Positions 45,601 to 52,199 of a stretch of DNA of 64,000 bases are shown here, in pieces. The translations under genes were made by a program, and so were the position numbers. This DNA is from a virus. The notes under the pieces were generated by a model. That model saw nothing but the letters and a program-made list of their open reading frames with translations. It was not told the DNA's origin and did no database searches. Every line of letters begins with the position of its first letter. The stretch's first letter is position 1. The DNA lies in IMG/VR virus record IMGVR_UViG_3300033747_000022, positions 1 through 64,000 of that record; one strand, written 5' to 3'.

Positions 45601-48461
45601 TCTCTTGAGCCGTAAACCGTATCTGTATATTCCCACTGACTCATAGCCTGTCTATAGCTATTTGGTTCGTAGTGGTCTATACTTTCACCCATCCAGGGGG
45701 TTGAACCTAATATCCAGTACCTACCCTTTCTGACCGGGTCCTCTCCTGTATTGAAGTAATCTACCCACTCTTTTTCAGTTCTGCCGCTGAATGTTCCGAC
45801 AGAATTTAGGGCTTCCATACCTATTGTTAAAGGAGCTAAAGGTCCAATGAAAGGAAGCTTATTAACACTTGCCTTTATACCTTCATTTCCCGGAGTTACC
45901 CTATCAAAAAATTTGAAAGCACTTGTAAGGCCTGTTGCATCTTTAAACTTTGATAGTCTTAAGGTTGCATTTGCCTTTGCTCTTTCTTTGTGCTGTTCTA
46001 GTGTGTATCCACTACCTGATATTTCAGACCAGTAATCGCTTGTATATTTTAAGGCTGTAACACCAGCGTAAATCGGCATAACTCTTTTAGCCATAATGTT
46101 GCCAAATGTTGATAAAGGTGAGCCCATACTGTCATCTGACATAGCAAGAGGCATAAAATCAAAATGCCTTACCATATCATTTAGTCTGTGCATCATACCG
46201 TAAGTTAAAAGGGTTCCCTTATTAACTTTGGACATGTCATTGCGACCGCCGGTTATAACTGACTTCCAGTCGTTTAAAATCTTAGGGTTGAACTTCTTTA
46301 CCGGAAGTACATCTCCGTGGAAGTTTTCTTGGAATTCCTTAACCCTTCCGAAGCCAAAAGCAGGGTGTGTTTCTTTTAGTGAATCTTCAATAGCAAGCCT
46401 TACATAAGGGTCTTTCTTGCCTGCTAGAATCTTAGTGATTTCAGCTCCATCAAATGATGAGCCGTCCATAGAACCGCTTATTTTAAAGCTTGCAACTGAT
46501 TTATTTATTTCAACAAATTGGGCCCCTGATATCTCCTTATTTTTATACATTGATTCTGCAATCTCTAGGGTTCTGTCACTACCCCTTAGATTAGTTACCT
46601 TCTCTGAGATATCTCTTAAGAGCCTGTCTTTACCTTCGTTCAGTTTGTTTCCGGCAAATATTCTTTTATTTTTTCTCTGAGTTGATGTATTAAGAATATT
46701 ATAAGCCCTTGCCCTAAGAGATGTATCATCTGGCATCTTAGCGCCTTGTTTACCTAGATGCTCTTTTGTAACTTTAATATATGATTCAACAAGGTCATCT
46801 TCTGTATCAAATTTTAATCCCTTTAGTTTTGAGCTGATTTCTGTACCATCTAAATCACGAAGGACCTTTTCTAACATCTCATGACCAAAGCCTGATGATT
46901 GATGTCTCATATACTGTTCTAGGTCTTTCATCATTCTGTAATCTATTTCAGGTAGAACAGATGATGCTGTGCCGGACTGTATTTTTTGAGCCATATCTTC
47001 TGTTACTGTAAAGAGCCTGTTCATTTCATTTTTGAAATATAGTGGGTCTTTAGATTTTGTAAAAATAGATTTAAACTTTGTTAAAAGCCCCGGCTGTCTC
47101 TTGCCCCCTACATCTAAAAGCCAATTGTATGTCCTTTCATTACTCCAGTCAGGAGCGTTAACTCCAGACATACTTGACACTAATCTCTTAGTAGAGCCGT
47201 ACCTTCCTGAAGCTAGGTGGAAGCCTTCAGCCAGAGGTTTTGACATATCATTTAGTCTGTATATGTTATCTCCAACAGAAATTAATGACTCTTTTAAAAC
47301 TCCGTCTTTTCCTAAAACTCCATAGCCTTCAAGTGTTGGTACATTGTAGCCTGAACGAATCAGTGTTCCAGCTCTCTTAGAGAAATCATTCATGGCCATT
47401 AAGTCTCTCTGGTAAGTTAAGTGACCTAAAATACCACCAGAAAATCCTGAGCGAATATTTCTGCCAAGCTTTTTGAAGTTTCTGGAATCAACAACCTTAC
47501 CTTTGTACATGTATAGGCTGTCATCTACTACAAACTTTTTAAAGTCAGCACCGTGGTTTATCTTTAAAGTGTTTAAAAACTTTCTGCTCTCATCATCTAA
47601 AAAGTCGTCACCATAATTTAAAAGGTCATCCACCGTTGCGTTTTTGTATCCAAAAATATTATTAAACTTTTTCTTTATAAATGAACTCTGGGACTGCTGG
47701 TTTTCTACAATCTCATCCATCATTTTCTTTAAGGCATCTGCCTGAATATTCTCTACATTCTTTGGTCTGGCCTCTGAAGCCCCTGATATACTGTCAAATA
47801 TCATTTTTTGTGCACTATCTCTAATTTCTTTATTAGCTTCATTAAATGAGTCTAATTTTGCAAGTGCATAGTTAACTTCTTTTTTATCGCCAGAACTTAG
47901 CTTTGAAAGTCTGTACTGGTTTTTTTTCTGAAAATCAGAGGCTATTTTGGCTAAGTCGCCTTCATTATCTTCGATAAATTTATTTAAATTCTTATTTGCC
48001 TGAGTGCTGATAGCATCTCTTTTTAATGCCTTTTTAATTCCGTCAATAACATTTGTTTTCTGTTTTCTTAAAATATCTATATGTAAGTCGTCTGTTCTTT
48101 TTGCAATACTTTTATATGTACTTCTAAAATGGTCTACTGCACCCTTTGGATTATTAAATACATCAACAGCGTTTATAGCTGTATCAACACCCTTTAAAAC
48201 TCCGTGCCCGGAACCTGACACATATCTATCCATTGTGCTTTTGAAGGCTCCAAAGGCAGCATTTGTGGGCTTTGCTACACTCTCTAAAGCTCCTATTATA
48301 CCTTTGGGGTGAAGTGTGTGGGCTGCAAATGCACCTGCTGTAATTGCGGCTGCACCTGTTAGAAATTTATTTGTTTTAGACCAGGCCATTTTAGACTGTC
48401 TTTTTTCTTCTCTTTGCTGGAGGCCTTTTTTATACCTCTCTATGTATCTGTTTGCAGCCAT
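42636..48461 (-). CDS. giant tape-measure-position virion protein with degenerate SNase-like domain
   Basis: The 1941-residue product follows the tail assembly chaperones, the classic place of the tape measure gene. The N-terminus is basic with a short hydrophobic segment (FLTGAAAITAGAFAAH), followed by long helical regions to about 800. A Trp/Tyr-rich section near 905-1010 holds GRYWILGSTPWMG. Residues about 1385-1490 look like a staphylococcal-nuclease fold (IYRLAGVNTNF, later NRRLLDSG), but the DGDT loop and catalytic arginine are missing. A glycine/alanine hydrophobic segment near 1565-1600 could be membrane-active. The end (NININFDMVQDVTG then EIQRALGG) resembles tape-measure C-termini. 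Tape measure or ejection protein is the best reading. Confidence 0.7.
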   Translation of the reverse strand: MAANRYIERYKKGLQQREEKRQSKMAWSKTNKFLTGAAAITAGAFAAHTLHPKGIIGALESVAKPTNAAFGAFKSTMDRYVSGSGHGVLKGVDTAINAVDVFNNPKGAVDHFRSTYKSIAKRTDDLHIDILRKQKTNVIDGIKKALKRDAISTQANKNLNKFIEDNEGDLAKIASDFQKKNQYRLSKLSSGDKKEVNYALAKLDSFNEANKEIRDSAQKMIFDSISGASEARPKNVENIQADALKKMMDEIVENQQSQSSFIKKKFNNIFGYKNATVDDLLNYGDDFLDDESRKFLNTLKINHGADFKKFVVDDSLYMYKGKVVDSRNFKKLGRNIRSGFSGGILGHLTYQRDLMAMNDFSKRAGTLIRSGYNVPTLEGYGVLGKDGVLKESLISVGDNIYRLNDMSKPLAEGFHLASGRYGSTKRLVSSMSGVNAPDWSNERTYNWLLDVGGKRQPGLLTKFKSIFTKSKDPLYFKNEMNRLFTVTEDMAQKIQSGTASSVLPEIDYRMMKDLEQYMRHQSSGFGHEMLEKVLRDLDGTEISSKLKGLKFDTEDDLVESYIKVTKEHLGKQGAKMPDDTSLRARAYNILNTSTQRKNKRIFAGNKLNEGKDRLLRDISEKVTNLRGSDRTLEIAESMYKNKEISGAQFVEINKSVASFKISGSMDGSSFDGAEITKILAGKKDPYVRLAIEDSLKETHPAFGFGRVKEFQENFHGDVLPVKKFNPKILNDWKSVITGGRNDMSKVNKGTLLTYGMMHRLNDMVRHFDFMPLAMSDDSMGSPLSTFGNIMAKRVMPIYAGVTALKYTSDYWSEISGSGYTLEQHKERAKANATLRLSKFKDATGLTSAFKFFDRVTPGNEGIKASVNKLPFIGPLAPLTIGMEALNSVGTFSGRTEKEWVDYFNTGEDPVRKGRYWILGSTPWMGESIDHYEPNSYRQAMSQWEYTDTVYGSRENYWAHSWMPTPTEPLAPVKRFVTDRYWFEKMHLKDRPYPLTGEMFDPNTPWGTLLNPTIGRILKPQFKLSAGATDEDLERIEKNNAYAKDVIARFSGGDLQLSTYIPKYTMSTNVGVATGGGRIGSGNVMVNGVAGNKANANAVGVQGGGPGGSGAAIRLTENPERSGLVVNGQNYSLKDLKNINQSIIDKSGKISRINKKSILNTGFTMSYYEPREEGELALDVQSPTDIGYSMERTLDIFKDITGARGFLASMVTGGDDYGEGQAVLATASDAYAASSRFWDTGLGGRGGELSEIFRRFINKRPGLYKVINDIPNTMPGWMPDRFRTGDPYTEVNRGEIRLPGEAYESMNKLHPDEYGRYGAVDRAAILADIAPYSQEYKLWSKIASEQNLSQEAKEFLAQAKEQKEEANKKYHITPYKFLGQDIERESAVVEKFLDSSRFTVKGSDRIYRLAGVNTNFNAETEEGKNTLNILEQTMMPGSEITLLASKDSNPNASTPAVVYSQDSNVNRRLLDSGVQAKEEDGAIDTYVNLGVGGRALGRIWEGVAHAPIPIVHNKFFNVRSPMEHYKDYQVYGKEWQSWNEPVDDLLVPSFQSAWARNPFWATLSGATAGAITGLLLGGPGVRKAMSGFGAVAAGVGSIARSQYELETGKAWIPERREEERKIWEYYDLLKFVKNKRLYNKYVDVAKKEENVDVEKIISEMEEIDERLKKKEEMLEGFSKHLLRYGISKEDTVQKRINSEGRVEYNLVTEKEFIESKRKEILQELRDTKAEEVLVGLGPYARMAVKYRQEYRSTLFGLDGSSTFQQMFSAFPSKDREYLQHFSKVTDEKEREEILKIVPDNQKRAYKILWGMETEKESLIDMFGEYALPDENWFGWREEADLEDSMIKLIENNGYDPKDFGLWKDYTVEEELTPAPVEYGRRFDRKSSGFIRTRLEEVLTDYDIRDVDIKITPREDNSININFDMVQDVTGKIQLEIQRALGG

Positions 48462-48472
48462 CTATTTCACCT

Positions 48473-49105
48473 CTATCTTTGTCCGAAAAATGAGGAGCCT
48501 CTGTTTTGCGGCTCTTGAACCTCATCGCTTTGCTGATGTGGAAGCTGGTGCATAGGCATTAAATTCTGGATAATCCATTCAGCCCTAGTAAAATAATCTA
48601 AAAGTTTATACATGTCCCAGCCCCTAATCTCTTCTAAAGTTACATGAGGAAAGGCTGTTATTATAATGTTTTCCATTTGTTTGTCAAAATCATTTGCTAT
48701 CACGGAACGATACTCATTTGCTTTTGCTTTTAAAAGGTCGTTATTTGTAAAACCAGATACCTCTTTTATTTCCTTAAATAGCACATCAGGAATCCCTGCA
48801 TAGTCCGGATTTTTGAAATCGTAATCCCTTGGATATAATACACAGATTTCCGATATTTTCTCTGCAAGACAAACTTCTTTAACACCTGGATTATTTAAAA
48901 TATACTCAAAATATTCAAATTTTGTAAGGGGCCTGAAAACAAATTCAAGCCCTTTGATGTTTATTACAAAAATATCTTTATGCTCTCTTTTAAGCTCTAC
49001 TATTTTCGTCTTACTTTCAAGAAGAGAACTACTTTCAGTTTTTTGAGGTTTTATGCCGTCATCTTTTATTAAAGATTTTAAAAATCTCTTAATTTTTTTT
49101 AGCAT
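48473..49105 (-). CDS. tail assembly chaperone, second paralogue
   Basis: The 210-residue product aligns by eye with its upstream neighbour: FVFRPLTKFEYFEYI, EKISEICVLYPRDYDF, YAGIPDVLFKEIKEVSGF correspond to FIWRPISRLEFKKIV, ERVTELCVLWPENYSH and KAGVPAVLADQIMNKSGF. It has a basic N-terminal extension and a longer helical C-terminus ending in a Gln/Pro-rich tail. Tail assembly chaperones coat the tape measure and recruit tube subunits; they are often made as a frameshift pair (G/GT). Here two separate genes exist, each with its own start (this one after AGAGGGG). The giant tape-measure-type gene follows 12 bases later. Confidence 0.75.
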   Translation of the reverse strand: MLKKIKRFLKSLIKDDGIKPQKTESSSLLESKTKIVELKREHKDIFVINIKGLEFVFRPLTKFEYFEYILNNPGVKEVCLAEKISEICVLYPRDYDFKNPDYAGIPDVLFKEIKEVSGFTNNDLLKAKANEYRSVIANDFDKQMENIIITAFPHVTLEEIRGWDMYKLLDYFTRAEWIIQNLMPMHQLPHQQSDEVQEPQNRGSSFFGQR

Positions 49106-49119
49106 ATTAAATCCCCTCT

Positions 49120-49491
49120 TTACAGCTTTTTAGCTCCTGTTGTTGGTAAGAAGCCTGATTTATTCATAATCTGGTCTGCTAAAACAGCAGGAACACCAGC
49201 TTTGCCGTCAATAATATCATCATGGCTGTAATTTTCTGGCCATAATACACACAGCTCTGTTACCCTTTCTTCTCTATAGAAATCGTCCTGATTGCCTTCT
49301 GCATTAACAATCTTTTTAAATTCTAGTCTTGAGATTGGTCTCCAGATAAAAGTCTCTGTGTCGAATTCTGTCATATAAATATCTCCACCGAATTGGTTTT
49401 TCCAGTTTTCTACAGCGTCTTTTGTTGGGCCACCCTCAAATACCTTTTCTGTTCCTTTTTCCATCTGATTGTTGAATTGTTCTTTTGCCAT
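49120..49491 (-). CDS. tail assembly chaperone, first paralogue
   Basis: The 123-residue acidic protein lies between the tube genes and the giant tail genes, the usual place of gpG-type chaperones. It shares a core of about 65 residues with the next gene (FIWRPISRLEF; TELCVLWPENY; GVPAVLADQI), so the pair arose by duplication. ATG at 49491 follows a GGGGG site that can be drawn into a small hairpin (49496-49514). No slippery heptamer was needed to explain the neighbour, which has its own start codon. The function is inferred from position and paralogy. Confidence 0.72.
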   Translation of the reverse strand: MAKEQFNNQMEKGTEKVFEGGPTKDAVENWKNQFGGDIYMTEFDTETFIWRPISRLEFKKIVNAEGNQDDFYREERVTELCVLWPENYSHDDIIDGKAGVPAVLADQIMNKSGFLPTTGAKKL

Positions 49492-49495
49492 TAAT

Positions 49496-49514
49496 ATAAC
49501 CCCCTTAAGGTTAT
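49496..49514 (-). promoter_or_regulatory. possible RBS-loop hairpin before the chaperone gene
   Basis: On the minus strand ATAACC (49509-49514) pairs perfectly with GGTTAT (49496-49501) around the loop TTAAGGG. Most of the ribosome binding site AAGGGGG for the 123-residue chaperone lies in the loop and stem. It could tune chaperone translation. The stem is only six base pairs, so it may be incidental. Confidence 0.3.
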
Positions 49515-49523
49515 GTAATATTT

Positions 49524-50264
49524 TTATGCTCTATCTAAATCTTGTGCTAGAAAATTATAAACTTCTTTGATTGGTTTACCACTGCCATCAATGACCTGTG
49601 ATAAGCCTGTTATCTGTATATTATTTATTGAACGGACTGTGCCGTTATTAACATTTTGGTAATAGTTTAATTCTTTCTCATTGCCAAAACCCTCTTTAGC
49701 ATAGAGTCTATCTTTGCTGTAAGGACCGTAAGTAATTAGAATATCAAAGGTTTCATCTGAATTATCTTTTGACTGAAAAAAAGCTTTATTATCTCTGCTG
49801 TAGTTTATATTCTTATTGACTCCGCCCCAGATTTTATCTTCATATTCTGTGGCCATCCTGTCGAATTTGGTGCTCCAGCCTCTTTCAAGATATTCATAAA
49901 GCTTATCTCTTTCTTCAAGCTCATTTTCTAAATAACCCTCATTTACATCCTGCTCTTTTGCTATATAGTTTTGAGAGATATCAAACTCACTTTTATCTTC
50001 TATAACTTCTCTGATAGCCTTTCTTAAATAGTCAGCTTCTTTGAAGTTTATTGCAAATGTGCCTTGCACTATTCTTGAACCTCTTGCTACAGCATCGTAG
50101 GTAAAAGAATTATAGCCGTGTATCGGCAAAACCCTTTCCTCCATCACGAACTGTAAGTCTGTGATTTCATCGATTAGTACATCTTCAAAATATACCCTGA
50201 TATCACTGCCAGAAAAGTATTCACTTGGAAATCTTTCGTAATTAACACTTGGTTGTGGTTGCAA
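49524..50264 (-). CDS. third tail-tube-like protein (baseplate-proximal tube candidate)
   Basis: The 246-residue product has the tube-family opening FSGSDIRVYFEDVLIDEITDL, matching FSGSDITATFGGRVIGELLS of the main tube protein, and later RIVQGTFAINFKEADYLR, corresponding to GIAGSLVFGVFDRN. A charged insertion (about 95-165) distinguishes it, and the ending (IQITGLSQVIDGSG to FLAQDLDRA) matches the last tube strands. TTG at 50264 is used, nine bases after GGGAG, which itself overlaps the stop of the preceding gene. A second tube homologue at the end of the set often forms the ring between tube and baseplate; that role is inferred. Confidence 0.72.
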   Translation of the reverse strand: MQPQPSVNYERFPSEYFSGSDIRVYFEDVLIDEITDLQFVMEERVLPIHGYNSFTYDAVARGSRIVQGTFAINFKEADYLRKAIREVIEDKSEFDISQNYIAKEQDVNEGYLENELEERDKLYEYLERGWSTKFDRMATEYEDKIWGGVNKNINYSRDNKAFFQSKDNSDETFDILITYGPYSKDRLYAKEGFGNEKELNYYQNVNNGTVRSINNIQITGLSQVIDGSGKPIKEVYNFLAQDLDRA

Positions 50265-50269
50265 TATTA

Positions 50270-51379
50270 TCAGCTCCCATAAATATATTTAATAACGTTT
50301 GGATACCAGTTCTCATTAAGATGGTGAGCATCTCCAGGAGCGTAATTGCTTCCAAGATAATAAAGAAAATCTTTCTGTTCTGACTCGCTCAAATCATTAA
50401 AGTTGGTACTCAAGCTTCTGTTGTTGTTCTCAAGCCAACCTTCCCACCAGTCAGTTACAGTAGTTGCAGAGCTTGCGGCAAACCAGGCATTTGTATTATC
50501 TTTTAAGTCTAGGTTGTCGACCACATTATTAAAAAAGTCATTGTTTGACTGATGGACAAATTTATATCCGTTAGATTTAAAGCCTGTTGTTCCGTAAGGA
50601 ACTGAGGCCCTTTTTTCAGGGTTTTGATGGTTTATGTCACCCTCTGCATAGTTAATAGCAGCAAGTACTGTTGCCAAACCTTCATTTCCTATAAACTCTT
50701 CTATTCTCTTTTCATTGCTTGCTCTAATTTCATCATACGGAGTGTTCTCATTAACTTTTGATGCTACTTTTGTTTCTTCAATTTTTTGATTTTCTGGTAC
50801 CTGATATGTGTAGTGGAACTCTTTTTCCAACTCTCTTAGTGTCATATCCTTATCGATATTGACCTCTCTGCTTTCTGTTACCGGGTTATAATAGGATAAA
50901 ACTCCAGGCTTTTTTTCGGAGTCTACCAAAACAATATCTTGAGCAACGAAAGAATACTGCTCATTTGTCTGCAGATTATCAACTGTCATGACCTGATTTC
51001 CCTCTACAATCTCAACACCAAATAATGCTATATGGGTTTTGTTGCCGTACTCATTAGCCATTGTTATATCTATTGAAAATGCAGGCAGTTCATCAGGTAT
51101 AATATTAAACTTTTTTGAATATATTTCTTCTACAATTTGATTTATTATTGACTTTTCAAACATCGTAAAGATTAAAGACCCGGCTACTGTTCTGCCAGCT
51201 TTTGTATAGCCCTTTGCATTAACATGGCCCAGTGCTCTTACAGGAAATTTATCTCTGTAGGTACTAAAGCTTATTGTTGCAAGTTCTCCAAAAACTAAGG
51301 GTTCTTTTTTTACAAAGTCAGGAAATTTAAAAACACAGACTATATCAGTACCTGCATATCCACTTTGATAAGTAGGCAT
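50270..51379 (-). CDS. second tail-tube-like protein with C-terminal extension
   Basis: Residues 1-175 of 369 follow the tube fold of the neighbouring paralogues (MPTYQSGYAGTDIVCVF; GRTVAGSLIFTMFEKS; LQTNEQYSFVAQDIVLVD). An added region of about 190 residues then contains EGLATVLAAINYAEGDI (from 228) and a C-terminal NYAPGDAHHLNENWYPNVI. The latter wording recalls endings of some phage structural proteins with lysozyme-like domains, so a cell-wall-active or decoration domain is possible but not shown. ATG follows AGAGGTG. Transcripts reaching it must pass a terminator at 51398-51432, so it may be made in smaller amounts than the main tube. Confidence 0.7.
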   Translation of the reverse strand: MPTYQSGYAGTDIVCVFKFPDFVKKEPLVFGELATISFSTYRDKFPVRALGHVNAKGYTKAGRTVAGSLIFTMFEKSIINQIVEEIYSKKFNIIPDELPAFSIDITMANEYGNKTHIALFGVEIVEGNQVMTVDNLQTNEQYSFVAQDIVLVDSEKKPGVLSYYNPVTESREVNIDKDMTLRELEKEFHYTYQVPENQKIEETKVASKVNENTPYDEIRASNEKRIEEFIGNEGLATVLAAINYAEGDINHQNPEKRASVPYGTTGFKSNGYKFVHQSNNDFFNNVVDNLDLKDNTNAWFAASSATTVTDWWEGWLENNNRSLSTNFNDLSESEQKDFLYYLGSNYAPGDAHHLNENWYPNVIKYIYGS

Positions 51380-51397
51380 TCAAACACCTCTTTTCTT

Positions 51398-51432
51398 AAA
51401 AAAAGGGCATGAAACTCTCGCCTCACACCCTT
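51398..51432 (-). terminator. rho-independent terminator after the main tube gene
   Basis: On the minus strand AAGGGTGTGAGG (51421-51432) pairs with TTTCATGCCCTT (51403-51414) over 12 positions, including four wobbles, around a CGAGAG loop. The stem is followed by an unbroken run of T (seven, counting two in the stem base). It lies between the main tube gene and the second tube paralogue, giving a way to express the abundant tube protein above downstream genes. Confidence 0.82.
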
Positions 51433-51452
51433 AAGTTTTGTCAATTATTTTT

Positions 51453-52133
51453 CTATCCTACTGTTGTAAATGGGTCTGGATTGTATGTGCTTGGTTTATC
51501 CTGACGATTTCCAATTCTATCAACAGGAGTTAGTTCCTGAATGTCACGGCAGACGAATGTATAGTTTTGACTTGTTGCCAAATCATCAACACTAACACCC
51601 ATACCCTGATTTAAAATTTCTACATCTGTAAGAGTAAGTTTAGCTCTTGCTCCCGTCTCATTAACGAAGTTTACTGTTATGTCGAAGGGCATCAGCTGGT
51701 CTGCATACTCTACATCATTTGTAAATTCAGTAGCTTCTAGTAAGCCCTGATTGTTTGCTGTTCTGCTCATCATATCGTTAAATGATTCTGGCTGATAAAG
51801 GTCTCTTCCACCAGGAAGTTCTACGAATCTTTCTCCTGTTTCAGAAGATGCTTTATAGGAGTAGTATCTTGCAGCTTCTCCATCTATAAGTGAACTACGT
51901 CCACCCTTTCTCATTTCAGCAAGCAGTGCGTTTCTATCAAAAACACCAAACACCAAAGAACCTGCAATACCTCTGCGTCCACGAGCAAATCCTCTTGGGT
52001 TTTTAAAGCCCATTGTATAGTTTGGAGCTTTTTCTCTAGTGACACTCCAATTGATACTTAAAAGTTCACCAATTACACGACCGCCAAAGGTCGCTGTTAT
52101 ATCTGAACCTGAAAAACTCTGATAGCTAGGCAT
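51453..52133 (-). CDS. tail tube protein (major)
   Basis: The 226-residue product lies directly downstream of the sheath gene, the standard place for the tube subunit. It opens MPSYQSFSGSDITATFGG, continues with the GIAGSLVFGVF strand pair and PFDITVNFVNETGARAKLTLTDVEIL, and ends with NYTFVCRDIQEL, a pattern found in two downstream paralogues and in tube proteins of SPO1-like phages. Tube hexamers stack to form the inner tail channel for DNA passage. Hairpins on both sides and a strong AAGGAGGA site fit high-level expression. Confidence 0.83.
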   Translation of the reverse strand: MPSYQSFSGSDITATFGGRVIGELLSINWSVTREKAPNYTMGFKNPRGFARGRRGIAGSLVFGVFDRNALLAEMRKGGRSSLIDGEAARYYSYKASSETGERFVELPGGRDLYQPESFNDMMSRTANNQGLLEATEFTNDVEYADQLMPFDITVNFVNETGARAKLTLTDVEILNQGMGVSVDDLATSQNYTFVCRDIQELTPVDRIGNRQDKPSTYNPDPFTTVG

Positions 52134-52155
52134 AATTTTCCTCCTTCTACTTTTT

Positions 52156-52178
52156 AGAGAGGGGGGCTGCCCCTCCCT
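52156..52178 (-). terminator. GC-rich hairpin between sheath and tube genes
   Basis: The minus strand carries AGGGAGGGG pairing with CCCCTCTCT (one wobble) around a five-base loop, a strong stem in an AT-rich gap. No long T run follows (CTAAAAAG), so it may be a weak terminator, an RNA-end stabiliser for the sheath transcript, or a processing site. Confidence 0.55.
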
Positions 52179-52199
52179 TATTTGTGTTTAAAATATTAC

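Noticed and set aside
48473-49491. Programmed frameshift joining the two chaperone genes
   Set aside because: The second gene has its own ribosome binding site and start and a complete homologous core, so a frameshift product is not needed.
51416-51444. TTGACA at 51439-51444 as a promoter before the second tube gene
   Set aside because: No -10 box occurs 16-18 bases downstream; the sequence there is the stem of the terminator at 51398-51432.
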